NCBI GenBank assembly: GCA_027587225.1
Contig: JAPDDQ010000036.1
Coordinates: 1 to 64,000, forward strand
Origin: Solirubrobacter taibaiensis
GTDB lineage: Bacteria > Actinomycetota > Thermoleophilia > Solirubrobacterales > Solirubrobacteraceae
Length of the DNA: 64,000 nucleotides
Direction of reading: 5' to 3'
Below are positions 40,401 to 48,892 of the stretch, piece after piece. Both the position numbers and the translations under genes were made by a program. The stretch's first letter is position 1, and the number at the start of each line of letters is the position of its first letter. The notes under the pieces are model-generated. The model ran no database searches, was not told the origin of the DNA, and was given only the letters and a program-made list of their open reading frames with translations.

Positions 40401-40481
40401 ATGGATTTCCTCGCAATCGGACTGGCCCTCTTGGCCTTTGCCGCGCTCTACGGCCTGATCGTGCTGGTCGACCGCATATGA
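40401..40481 (+). CDS. 26-residue single-helix membrane peptide preceding kdpF
   Basis: The ORF encodes MDFLAIGLALLAFAALYGLI followed by VLVDRI, a single hydrophobic helix with a short charged end. ATGA joins it to the next mini-gene (ATG 40478). It resembles KdpF in size and topology but is a distinct peptide. Its start follows AAGG and it is the first ORF after the operator repeat. It may be an extra small subunit stabilising the KdpABC complex. The ORF is very short, so existence rests on operon fit and hydrophobicity. Confidence 0.55.
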   Translation: MDFLAIGLALLAFAALYGLIVLVDRI

Positions 40482-40567
40482 GCGCTGCCGACACGTTGGG
40501 CCTGATCGTCTCCGCCCTGCTGGCGGGCTTCCTCGTCTACGCACTGCTGCGTGGGGAGCGCCTGTAG
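40478..40567 (+). CDS. kdpF: KdpF small subunit
   Basis: A 29-residue peptide, MSAADTLGLIVSALLAGFLV followed by YALLRGERL, with the usual KdpF plan: one membrane helix ending in LLRxE-like residues. The ATG overlaps the preceding mini-ORF stop, and kdpA begins 3 nt after its TAG. In known systems KdpF is a lipid-like stabiliser of the KdpFABC K+ pump in the membrane. Confidence 0.8.
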   Translation: MSAADTLGLIVSALLAGFLVYALLRGERL

Positions 40568-40570
40568 GCC

Positions 40571-42091
40571 ATGGGCTGGGTTCAGATCGTCATCTTCTGC
40601 GCCATTCTGCTCGCGATCGTGCCGCTGCTCGGCGGCTACATGGCTCGCGTGTTCACGTACGAGGCGCGCCGGCCGCAGTCGTGGAAGGGATACGCGTTCA
40701 GCGTCATCTCGTTCTCGCTGCTGTCGTGGCTCATGCTGTTCCTGATCCTCGCCTCGCGCATGCCGTGGGACCTGAACTTCAACACGACATCGTCGTTCGT
40801 CACGAACACGAACTGGCAGTACTACGCCGGCGAGACGACGCTCACGGGCTTCATCCAGATGGTGGGGCTCGCCGTGCAGAACTTCGTCTCGGCGGCCGTC
40901 GGCCTGTGCGTCGCGATCGTGCTGATTCGCGGCATCGCGGGCCGGCCACTCGGCAACTTCTTCGAGGACCTCACGCGCGCGGTGCTGCGGGTCCTGCTGC
41001 CGATCAGCGTCGTCGGCGCGCTGGTCCTGGCCTCGCAGGGCGTGGTCCAGTCGTTGGACCTCCCGGTCGCGTCGCAGGAGATCATCAAGGTCCTCGGCAC
41101 CAACGGCGGCGGGTTCTTCAACGTGAACTCGGCGATGCCGTTCGAGAACCCGACCGGCCTCACGAACTTCCTCGAGATGCTGGCGATGCTCGCCATCCCG
41201 GCGGCACTGACGTTCACGTACGGCCGGATGGTTGGCTCGGCGCGGCAGGGCTGGGCGATCTTCGGCGTGATGTTCATGCTGTTCGCGATCGGCGTCGTGG
41301 TCGTGTATCTCGCGGAGATGCAGGCGACGCCCGCCCAGCAGGCAGCCGGGCTGACCGGCCCGAACCTGGAGGGCAAGGAGCTGCGGTTCGGCACGGCCGG
41401 CACCGCACTCTGGACGGCGATCACGACTGCCACCTCGACGGGCGCGGTCAACGGCGCCTTCGAGTCGCTGACCGGCCTCGGCGGGCTGATCCCGATGGTC
41501 AACATGTCCTTCGGCGAGTCTGTGTTCGGCGGCGTCGGCACCGGTCTGTACACGATGCTGCTCTACGTCCTGCTGGCCGTGTTCATCGGTGGGCTGATGG
41601 TCGGCCGCACGCCGGAGTATCTGGGCAAGAAGCTCGAGGCCCGTGAGATCAAGCTGGTCGTCCTCGCCCTGTTGGTCTCACCGCTGCTCGTGCTCGTCGC
41701 GACCAGCGTTGCGATCGCGACCGACTACGGCCAGGCGTCGATCTACGCCGCCGGCCCGCAGGGGTTCTCCGAGTCCCTGTACGCCTACATGTCCCAGGCG
41801 AACAACAACGGCTCCGCGTTCGCCGGCTACACCGGGCTGACGTTCGCGGACCTGGTCGGCGGCCTCGTGATGCTGCTCGGCCGGTTCGTCCCGATCGTCC
41901 TCACGCTGGCGATCGCCGGCGCGATGCTCAACAAGCGCGTCGCCCCCGCGGGCCTCGGGACCATGCGCACCGACACGCCCACATTCGCCGGCCTGACGAT
42001 CGGCACGGTCGTGATCGTCGGCGCCCTCACCTTCCTCCCCGCCCTGCTCCTCGGACCTGTGGTCCAGGGCCTGACCACCCAACTCTTCTGA
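40571..42091 (+). CDS. kdpA: Potassium-transporting ATPase subunit A
   Basis: A 506-residue polytopic protein with the K+-channel-like family motifs: MPWDLNFNTTSSFVTNTNWQYYAGETTLTGF, VLGTNGGGFFNVNSAMPFENPTGLTN, TSTGAVNGAFESLTGLGG and SQANNNGSAFAGYTG. These include the four pore-loop repeats that form the selectivity filter. It binds and translocates K+ in the high-affinity KdpFABC pump. The stop shares one base with the start of kdpC (TGATG). Length is normal for the subunit. Confidence 0.97.
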   Translation: MGWVQIVIFCAILLAIVPLLGGYMARVFTYEARRPQSWKGYAFSVISFSLLSWLMLFLILASRMPWDLNFNTTSSFVTNTNWQYYAGETTLTGFIQMVGLAVQNFVSAAVGLCVAIVLIRGIAGRPLGNFFEDLTRAVLRVLLPISVVGALVLASQGVVQSLDLPVASQEIIKVLGTNGGGFFNVNSAMPFENPTGLTNFLEMLAMLAIPAALTFTYGRMVGSARQGWAIFGVMFMLFAIGVVVVYLAEMQATPAQQAAGLTGPNLEGKELRFGTAGTALWTAITTATSTGAVNGAFESLTGLGGLIPMVNMSFGESVFGGVGTGLYTMLLYVLLAVFIGGLMVGRTPEYLGKKLEAREIKLVVLALLVSPLLVLVATSVAIATDYGQASIYAAGPQGFSESLYAYMSQANNNGSAFAGYTGLTFADLVGGLVMLLGRFVPIVLTLAIAGAMLNKRVAPAGLGTMRTDTPTFAGLTIGTVVIVGALTFLPALLLGPVVQGLTTQLF

Positions 42092-42567
42092 TGAAGCGCA
42101 TCCTCATCTCCTCCGCCGTCGCCGTCCTCGGCTTCACGCTGCTGCTCGGCATCGCCTATCCGCTCGCGATCACGGGCATCGCCCAGGTGATCCCGACGCG
42201 CGAAGTCGTGCTCGCCGAGGCGACACACGTCGGCGACCCGCGCTACTTCCAGCCCCGCCCTTCGCAGACGGACTACAGCGCCGACGCCACGTTCTTCGCC
42301 AACCGCGGCCCGAACTCGAGCAGCGCGAAGTTCTTCTACGAGGAACAGATCGCGGCCTACCGCGCGATGAACGACGGCGCCGACCCGCCGATGGACGCCG
42401 TGACGAACTCCGCGTCCGGCGTCGACCCCGACATCTCCCACGAGAACGCCGTCATCCAGGCCCGTCGGATCGCCCGCGTCCGCAACCTCCCGGCCGAACG
42501 CGTGCTCGCGCTGGTCGGTGACGGCAACGTCAACACCACGAAGCTGAACGAGGCGCTGGACCGATGA
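42091..42567 (+). CDS. kdpC: Potassium-transporting ATPase subunit C
   Basis: A 158-residue protein with one N-terminal membrane helix (ILISSAVAVLGFTLLLGIAYPLAITGIAQ) and the KdpC periplasmic part (YFQPRPSQTDYSAD, SGVDPDISHENAVIQARRIARVR, NVNTTKLNEALD). These are strongly conserved family motifs. KdpC raises the K+ affinity of the complex. It is placed before kdpB, whereas the usual order is A-B-C. Its stop overlaps kdpB as ATGA. Confidence 0.95.
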   Translation: MKRILISSAVAVLGFTLLLGIAYPLAITGIAQVIPTREVVLAEATHVGDPRYFQPRPSQTDYSADATFFANRGPNSSSAKFFYEEQIAAYRAMNDGADPPMDAVTNSASGVDPDISHENAVIQARRIARVRNLPAERVLALVGDGNVNTTKLNEALDR

Positions 42568-44555
42568 CCGCTGTCTTCCCGCTGGCCCTGCGCAAGCTCG
42601 ACCCGCGCATCCAGATCAAGAACCCGGTCATGTTCGTCGTCGAAGTCGGCGCCGTGATGACCACGATCGCCGCGATCGTCGGTGGCGGTGACGATCCGCG
42701 CTGGTTCACGACCACGATCGCGATCTGGCTGTGGCTCACCGTGATCTTCGCCAATCTGGCGGAAGCGCTGGCCGAGGGCCGCGGCCGCGCGCAAGCCGCG
42801 TCCCTGCGCGCGATGCGGACCACGACCACGGCCCGTCTGCAGGACGGTCACGAGGTCGCGGCGTCCGACCTCACCCGCGGCGACATCGTCGTCGTGGCCG
42901 CCGGCGAGGTGATCCCCGGCGACGGCACCGTGATCGAGGGGATCGCGAGCGTCGACGAGTCCGCGATCACCGGTGAGTCCGCCCCGGTCATCCGCGAGTC
43001 CGGCGGCGACCGCTCCGCCGTCACCGGCGGCACCCGCGTCCTCTCCGACCGGATCGTGGTCGAGATCACGCAGGAGCCCGGCAAGTCGTTCCTGGACCGG
43101 ATGATCAACCTGGTCGAGGGCGCCGAGCGACGCAAGACGCCGAACGAGATCGCGCTCAACATCCTGCTCGCCGGCCTCACCCTGGTCTTCCTCGTCGTGG
43201 TGGTGAGCCTCCGCCCGTTCGCGGACTTCGCGGGCACCGAGGTGTCGCTGACGACGCTGATCGCGCTGCTCGTGGCGCTCATCCCGACGACGATCGGCGC
43301 GCTGCTGTCCGCCATCGGCATCGCCGGCATGGACCGGCTCGTCCGCCGCAACGTCCTCGCGCTCTCCGGCCGCGCCGTGGAGGCGAGCGGCGACGTGGAC
43401 GTGCTCCTGCTCGACAAGACCGGGACGATCACGCTCGGCAACCGCCAGGCGGCCGAGTTCGTGCCGATGCCGGGCGTGGAGGAGGTCGAGCTGGCCGAGG
43501 CGGCGCAGCTCGCCTCGCTCGCCGACGAGACGCCCGAGGGCCGCTCCGTCGTCGTGCTGGCCAAGCGGTACGGCATCCGCGAACGCGAGCTCGGCACGCA
43601 CGAGTTCATCCCGTTCACGGCCGAGACGCGCATGAGCGGCATCGACCACGAGGGCTCGCGGCTGCGCAAGGGCGCCGGCGAGGCGATCATCCGCTTCGTC
43701 GAGAGCGAAGGCGGCCAGGCGCCGTACGAGCTCCAGCCGGTCCTCGACCGGATCGCCCGCGACGGTGGCACGCCGCTGGCCGTCGCCCGCGACGCCCAGG
43801 TGCTCGGCGTCATCCACCTCAAGGACACGGTCAAAGAGGGCATGGCGGCCCGCTTCGAGCAGCTGCGCGCGATGGGCATCCGCACGATCATGGTCACCGG
43901 CGACAACCGCCTGACCGCGGCCAAGATCGCCGAGGAGGCGGGCGTCGACGACTTCCTCGCCGAGGCCACGCCGGAGCGCAAGCTGCAGCTGATCAAGGAG
44001 GAGCAGGCCAACGGCCGGCTGGTGGCGATGACCGGCGACGGCACCAACGACGCGCCCGCGCTCGCCCAGGCCGATGTCGGTGTGGCCATGAACACCGGCA
44101 CCCAGGCCGCGCGCGAGGCCGGGAACATGGTCGACCTGGACTCCAACCCGACCAAGCTGATCGAGATCGTCGAAGTCGGCAAGCAGCTCCTGATCACGCG
44201 CGGCGCGCTGACCACGTTCAGCATCGCCAACGACATCGCCAAGTACTTCGCGATCCTGCCCGCGATCTTCGTCGCCACCTACGCGGCCGCCGGCGAATCC
44301 GAAGGGCCGCTCGCGCAACTCAACGTGATGGATCTGGGCACGCCGCAGTCGGCGATCATCTCCGCGATCGTCTTCAACGCGATCGTGATCCCGCTGCTCG
44401 TCCCGATCGCGTTGCGCGGCGTCCGCTACAAGGCGGCCGGGGCGACCGCGCTGCTGCGCCGCAACCTGCTCATCTACGGCCTCGGCGGCCTGATCGCCCC
44501 GTTCGTCGGGATCAAGCTGATCGACCTGATCGTCCATAACCTGCTCGGGGCATAG
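42564..44555 (+). CDS. kdpB: Potassium-transporting ATPase ATP-binding subunit B
   Basis: A 663-residue P-type ATPase. It has TGESAPVIRESGGDRSAVTGGT (actuator loop; Ser139 in TGES corresponds to the inhibitory phospho-Ser of the E. coli enzyme), LLDKTGTIT (phosphorylated Asp284), RKGAGEAI in the nucleotide domain, and MTGDGTNDAPALAQADVGVAMN (hinge). It hydrolyses ATP to drive K+ uptake through KdpA. It is the last gene of the transporter operon. A DUF389 gene follows after 11 bp. Confidence 0.97.
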   Translation: MTAVFPLALRKLDPRIQIKNPVMFVVEVGAVMTTIAAIVGGGDDPRWFTTTIAIWLWLTVIFANLAEALAEGRGRAQAASLRAMRTTTTARLQDGHEVAASDLTRGDIVVVAAGEVIPGDGTVIEGIASVDESAITGESAPVIRESGGDRSAVTGGTRVLSDRIVVEITQEPGKSFLDRMINLVEGAERRKTPNEIALNILLAGLTLVFLVVVVSLRPFADFAGTEVSLTTLIALLVALIPTTIGALLSAIGIAGMDRLVRRNVLALSGRAVEASGDVDVLLLDKTGTITLGNRQAAEFVPMPGVEEVELAEAAQLASLADETPEGRSVVVLAKRYGIRERELGTHEFIPFTAETRMSGIDHEGSRLRKGAGEAIIRFVESEGGQAPYELQPVLDRIARDGGTPLAVARDAQVLGVIHLKDTVKEGMAARFEQLRAMGIRTIMVTGDNRLTAAKIAEEAGVDDFLAEATPERKLQLIKEEQANGRLVAMTGDGTNDAPALAQADVGVAMNTGTQAAREAGNMVDLDSNPTKLIEIVEVGKQLLITRGALTTFSIANDIAKYFAILPAIFVATYAAAGESEGPLAQLNVMDLGTPQSAIISAIVFNAIVIPLLVPIALRGVRYKAAGATALLRRNLLIYGLGGLIAPFVGIKLIDLIVHNLLGA

Positions 44556-44566
44556 GCTCCGGCGCA

Positions 44567-45499
44567 ATGGTCCACCTGCGCGTCGTCGCGCCCGCCGACA
44601 AGACCGATCGCGTGCACGGGTTGCTGTGCGCGACGCGGTCGGCGATCAACGTGATCCGCGTCCCCGGCGCGTCGACGAACCCGACGGGCGACCTGATCAT
44701 GTGCGACGTCGCGCGCGAGGACGCCAGCGTGATCATCAGCGAGTTGCGCGAGCTCGGGCTGCACCACGAGGGCTCGATCGCGCTCAGCGCGACGGACATC
44801 GTGTCGGATTTCGCCGTGGCGGCGGAGAAGTACGCGCCGGGCTCGCCCGCCGACGCGGTCATCTGGGAGGAGCTCGACCAGCGCACCAGCGAGAGCGTCG
44901 AGCTCAGCGGCGTCTTCCTGATCTACATGGTGCTCGCGTCGATCATCGCCGCGATCGGGATCTTCCTGAACAGCCCGATCCTCGTCGTGGGCGCGATGGT
45001 GGTCGGGCCGGAGTTCGGCCCCGTCGCCGGGTTGTGCGTGGCGCTCGTCCAGCTCCGCGGGCCGCTCGCGCGGCGCTCCGCAGTCGCGCTCGCGGTCGGC
45101 TTCCCGCTCGCGATCGCCGCGACGGTCGTCGCGGTGCTGCTGTTCGACGCCGCCAACGTCGTCCCGAACTCGTTCAGCACCGACGATCACGCGCTCTCGA
45201 AGAGCATCTCCAGCCCGGACGCGTTCGCGTTCATCGTCGCGCTGTGCGCCGGCGCGGCGGGGATGCTCAGCCTCTCGACCGCCAAGTCGGGCGCGCTGAT
45301 CGGCGTGCTCATCTCGGTCACCACCATCCCCGCCGCGGCCAACATCGGCATCGCCGCGGCTTACGGCGACTGGGACACGTTCAGGGGCTCAGCGGGCCAG
45401 CTGGCCGTGAACCTCGGCGCGATCCTGCTCGTGGGCACGACCACGCTGTACATCCAGCGACTCCTATACCTGCGGCGCAAGCGCCTCCGGCACCGGTAG
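44567..45499 (+). CDS. DUF389 membrane protein
   Basis: A 310-residue protein: an N-terminal cytoplasmic alpha/beta domain (MVHLRVVAPADKTDRVHGLL to about residue 95), then a DUF389 membrane domain with about six helices. The latter includes GVFLIYMVLASIIAAIGIFLNSPILVVGAMVVGPEFGPVAGLCVAL and SGALIGVLISVTTIPAAANIGIA, the family's conserved Gly/Pro-rich loops. Function is unestablished. TAGGCT (44553-44558) 8 nt before the ATG suggests its own leaderless start, although it may also be read through from kdpB. It overlaps the convergent kinase gene by 36 bp. Confidence 0.85.
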   Translation: MVHLRVVAPADKTDRVHGLLCATRSAINVIRVPGASTNPTGDLIMCDVAREDASVIISELRELGLHHEGSIALSATDIVSDFAVAAEKYAPGSPADAVIWEELDQRTSESVELSGVFLIYMVLASIIAAIGIFLNSPILVVGAMVVGPEFGPVAGLCVALVQLRGPLARRSAVALAVGFPLAIAATVVAVLLFDAANVVPNSFSTDDHALSKSISSPDAFAFIVALCAGAAGMLSLSTAKSGALIGVLISVTTIPAAANIGIAAAYGDWDTFRGSAGQLAVNLGAILLVGTTTLYIQRLLYLRRKRLRHR

Positions 45500-46801
45500 C
45501 TCGACCACGAACGACGTCGCCTGGTCGGGCAGCGACTCGACCCACACGCGGCCGCCGTTGGCCTCGACGAACCCGCGCACGATCGCCAACCCGAGCCCCG
45601 ATCCGCGCGAGCCGGAGCGGTAGAACGGCTCGAAGATCCGCTCCTGGTGGGCCTTGGGGATGCCGGGGCCGCGGTCCACGACGCGGATCAGGATTCGGCC
45701 GCCGACGTCGCGCGCCCGCACCGAGACGGGGTGCCCGCCGGAGTGGCGTTGCGCGTTCTCGAACAGATTCGCGAACGCGCGCTCGAGTTGCGCGGCGTCC
45801 GCGCGCACGGGCGGCAGGTCGTCGTCGAGCGCGAGCTTGAACTGCCCGTCGGGGACGTGCTCGGTGGCTGCGGTGAGCACTTCTTCGATCGAGGACCACT
45901 CGGGGCGGGCCTCGGCCGCCCCGGCCTCCAGGCGCGAGAGGTCGAGCAGGTTGTCGATCAGGCGACTCAGGCGCGTGGCCTCGGTCGTGATGTCGTCGGC
46001 AAGCTCGACCCGCTCGTCCGGGGCGAGCCGCAGCGCTTCGGCCGAGGTCAGGATCGCGGTGAGCGGGGAGCGCAGGTCGTGGGAGACCGAGCGCAGCAGC
46101 GCGGTCTTGATCACGTCGCTGCGGCGCAGCGCGGCCGTCTCGACGGCGTCGGCCATCAGCGCGTCGCGTTCCAGCGCGGCCGCCAGCAGCGCTTCCAGGG
46201 CCGGCACGATCCGCGTCTGGATCCGCCGCAGCACCGGCTCCGGCGCGTCCACGGTCAGCGTCCCGATCTGGCGTGGCCCCTCTCGCAGCGGGAACGTGCC
46301 GTCCACGGCCTGGGCGACGATCGACGCGCTCGGCGCCTCCAGCGCTCGCGCGAGCCGCTCCCCCACGGCCGGCAGCGTCTCCTCGAGTCGCCCGCCGCGC
46401 AGCAGCAGCCGCGCCATCTCGGCGCTCAGGTCCGCCTCCTGGCGGCGCTGCTCAGCTTCGACCGTCCTCCGCCGCGCCAGCTCGGTCAGCGACGAGGCGA
46501 GCGCGGCCGCCGCGAAGAACACGATCAGCGCGACCCAGTTCTCGCCGCCGGTGATCGTCAGCCGCCCGGTCGGCGGGATGTGGAAGAAGTTGAACGCGAG
46601 CGCGCTGGCCAGCGCGGTTGCGAGGCCCAGCCAGACGCCCCACACCGAGGCGACCGCCAGCACGACGACGAGGTACACGACGCCGAGCGAGACGACCGGC
46701 GCCACGTCGCGCAGCGCGTACAGCAGCGCCGTCGTCAGCGCGACGCCCAGCGCCGCCGCGGCGACGCCGAGCAGCAGCGGTGGACGGCGCGTCAGCCCCA
46801 A
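45464..46801 (-). CDS. kdpD: KdpD C-terminal half: DUF4118 membrane sensor histidine kinase
   Basis: A 445-residue histidine kinase. Residues 10-105 hold four membrane helices of the DUF4118 type, with the KdpD-specific ALAFNFFHIPPTGRLTI. A short GAF-like region follows, then HisKA with LLRSVSHDLRSPLTAI (phospho-His241) and a HATPase domain (FANLFENAQRHS, VDRGPGIP, GSGLGLAIVRGFVEANGG). This is KdpD without its N-terminal sensor, which is encoded at 38025-39092. The TTG start at 46801 overlaps the MetE-like gene by 10 bp, so the kinase may be co-transcribed with that gene rather than with kdp. Confidence 0.9.
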   Translation of the reverse strand: MGLTRRPPLLLGVAAAALGVALTTALLYALRDVAPVVSLGVVYLVVVLAVASVWGVWLGLATALASALAFNFFHIPPTGRLTITGGENWVALIVFFAAAALASSLTELARRRTVEAEQRRQEADLSAEMARLLLRGGRLEETLPAVGERLARALEAPSASIVAQAVDGTFPLREGPRQIGTLTVDAPEPVLRRIQTRIVPALEALLAAALERDALMADAVETAALRRSDVIKTALLRSVSHDLRSPLTAILTSAEALRLAPDERVELADDITTEATRLSRLIDNLLDLSRLEAGAAEARPEWSSIEEVLTAATEHVPDGQFKLALDDDLPPVRADAAQLERAFANLFENAQRHSGGHPVSVRARDVGGRILIRVVDRGPGIPKAHQERIFEPFYRSGSRGSGLGLAIVRGFVEANGGRVWVESLPDQATSFVVELPVPEALAPQV

Positions 46802-47910
46802 ACTTCCTCGGCCGTCTCGACGACGAGCCGCAGCTTATCGATCTCCTGCTCGACGGTGAGCGCGTTGCCCTCGACCGTCGACGAGAACCCGCACTGGGGC
46901 GAGAGGCAGAGCTGGTCGAGGTCGACGTACTGCGTCGCTTCCTCGATCCGGCGCTTGAGCAGGTCCTTGGTCTCGAGCGCGCCCGACTTGGTGGTCACGA
47001 GCCCGAGCACGACGACCTTGCCCTTGGGCACGAACCGCAACGGCTCGAAGCCGCCGGAGCGCGCGTCGTCCCACTCCATGAAGAAGCCGTCCACGTCGAG
47101 CTCGTTGAACAGCGCCTCGGCGACGAAGTCGTAGCCGCCCTCGGCCACCCAGCTGGACCGGAAGTTCCCGCGGCACATGTGGGTCGTGACCGCCATGCCC
47201 TCGGGACGGCGACTCAGCGCCTCGTTGATGTGGCGGATGTAGGCCTCGTGCAGGTGCTCACCGTCCTCGCCCTGCGCGGCGCGCTCGGCGCGCTGGGTCG
47301 GGTCGTTGAGGTAGGCGAGGCTCGTGTCGTCGAACTGCAGGTAGGTGCAGCCGAGGTCGGCCATCGCCTGGACCTGGTCGGCGTAGGCGTTCGTGAGGTC
47401 CGCCCAGAACTGGTCCATGTCCGGGTACACGGCCTCGTCCACGGCCGCGCGCCCGCCGCGGTAGTGGACCATGCTCGGCGACGGGATCGTGAGCTTGGGC
47501 GTGGCGCTCGTGACGCACTCCTGCAGGAACTGGAAGTGCTCGGCGAAGATCGGCTTCTCGAGCGTGATCCGCGAGCCGACGTGGGTCGCCGCCGGCGTCC
47601 ACTCGATGTCGCCCTCGGCGTTGTGGAACTTGACGGACAGATGCCCCGGCGTCTTCTCGATGCCGCCGAGCGCGTAGATGAAGTCCATGTGCCAGGTGGC
47701 GCGGCGGAACTCGCCGTCGGTGGCCGATTTGAGGCCCACGTCCTCCTGCAGCTTCACCGCGTCCCGGATGGCGGCGTCCTCTATCCCGCGCAACTCGTCG
47801 GCGTCGATCTTGGAGGCGGCGAAGTCCTCACGGGCCTGGAGCAGCTCCGGTGGGCGGAGCAGGCTGCCGACGTGGTCGGCGCGATAGGGCGGCGTCTCAC
47901 GGCTGGACAT
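46792..47910 (-). CDS. Cobalamin-independent methionine synthase-like protein (MetE C-terminal type)
   Basis: A 372-residue single-domain protein matching the catalytic C-terminal barrel of MetE (YxjG/YxjH type): RADHVGSLLRPPEL, VGLKSATDGEFRRATWHMDFI, YLQFDDTSLAYL, TTHMCRGN (zinc ligands His and Cys) and CLSPQCGFSS (zinc Cys). It lacks the N-terminal MetE barrel. Such stand-alone forms are thought to methylate homocysteine or related thiols with alternative donors. The ATG at 47910 has TACCGT 7 nt upstream on its strand. It is divergent from ctaG. Confidence 0.9.
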   Translation of the reverse strand: MSSRETPPYRADHVGSLLRPPELLQAREDFAASKIDADELRGIEDAAIRDAVKLQEDVGLKSATDGEFRRATWHMDFIYALGGIEKTPGHLSVKFHNAEGDIEWTPAATHVGSRITLEKPIFAEHFQFLQECVTSATPKLTIPSPSMVHYRGGRAAVDEAVYPDMDQFWADLTNAYADQVQAMADLGCTYLQFDDTSLAYLNDPTQRAERAAQGEDGEHLHEAYIRHINEALSRRPEGMAVTTHMCRGNFRSSWVAEGGYDFVAEALFNELDVDGFFMEWDDARSGGFEPLRFVPKGKVVVLGLVTTKSGALETKDLLKRRIEEATQYVDLDQLCLSPQCGFSSTVEGNALTVEQEIDKLRLVVETAEEVWG

Positions 47911-47938
47911 GGGCTGCACGGTATCTAAGGTCCGACAG

Positions 47939-48805
47939 ATGGAGTTCGCGCCCCTGCAACTCGCGCCCGCGCTCGTGGTCGGTGTCATGTACTGGCTGCG
48001 CGCGCGCAAGATCACCGTGCCCACGTGGCGGGTGTGGTGCTTCTACGGCGGCCTGCTGCTGATGGCGGCGACGCTGAGCTCTCCGCTCGCCGTGATGAGC
48101 GAGGAGCTGTTCTGGGCGCACATGCTCGAGCACCTGCTGATCGCGGACCTCGGCGCCCTGCTGATCGTGCTCGGTCTGACCGGCCCGGTTTTGGCGCCGC
48201 TGCTGCGCGCCGTGCCGTTCCTGCGGATCTTCGGCCACCCGGTCGTCGCACTCGTGCTCTGGACGGCGAACTTCTACGTCTGGCACCTGCCCGTCCTCTA
48301 CCAGGGCGCCGTCTCCAACGACGCCGTCCACGCGCTGCAGCACATCCTGTTCGTGTCGTTCGGGATCGGGATGTGGATGGCGCTGCTCGGCCCGTTGCCC
48401 AAGCCCGCGTGGTTCGGCAACGGCTGGAAGATCGGCTACATCGTCGCCATCCGGTTGATCCAGAGCGTGCTGGCCAACGCGCTGCTGTGGTCGAGCGGCG
48501 TCCTGTATCCCCAGTACGCGCGCGGCCAGGCCGAGTGGGGCATCACCGCCGCCAACGACCAGAGCGCGGCGGGCGCGATCATGATGATCGAGGGCTCGAT
48601 CGTCACGATCCTGCTGTTCTGCTGGCTGTTCCTGAAAGCCGCGCGGGAGTCGGAGGAGCGCCAGGAGCTGGCGGAGTTGGCTTCGGGGCTCGGTGTCGAG
48701 ATGGCGCCCGAGCGGATCGCGCGGGCGGTGTCCGCGGGGCGGGGTGCGGCGTTGCGCGAGCGGATCGAGGCTGCCGCGGACCCTGGGCTGGGCTCTGGCG
48801 TCTAA
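47939..48805 (+). CDS. ctaG: CtaG-type cytochrome c oxidase assembly membrane protein
   Basis: A 288-residue protein with about seven membrane helices and the caa3-type CtaG motifs: SEELFWAHMLEHLLIADLGALLIVLGLTGPVL, WTANFYVWHLPVLYQGAVSNDAVHALQHILFVSFG (His-rich) and NDQSAAGAIMMIEGSIVTILLF. It is implicated in copper-centre assembly of cytochrome oxidase in Gram-positive bacteria. TAAGGT (47926-47931) lies 7 nt before the ATG. The charged C-terminal tail (ERIARAVSAGRGAALRERIE) is cytoplasmic. Confidence 0.9.
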   Translation: MEFAPLQLAPALVVGVMYWLRARKITVPTWRVWCFYGGLLLMAATLSSPLAVMSEELFWAHMLEHLLIADLGALLIVLGLTGPVLAPLLRAVPFLRIFGHPVVALVLWTANFYVWHLPVLYQGAVSNDAVHALQHILFVSFGIGMWMALLGPLPKPAWFGNGWKIGYIVAIRLIQSVLANALLWSSGVLYPQYARGQAEWGITAANDQSAAGAIMMIEGSIVTILLFCWLFLKAARESEERQELAELASGLGVEMAPERIARAVSAGRGAALRERIEAAADPGLGSGV

Positions 48806-48892
48806 AGCCTGCACCAAGGAGGGGGCGGACGGAGCGCGCGGTCGGGAAGCGACCACACCTCAGCCCGGGCGAGGTGCTGCCGTTCGCGCGGC

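Noticed and set aside
42357..44567. 736-residue antisense frame over kdpB
   Set aside because: Arg/Asp/Gly-rich shadow without domains; kdpB on the other strand is unambiguous.
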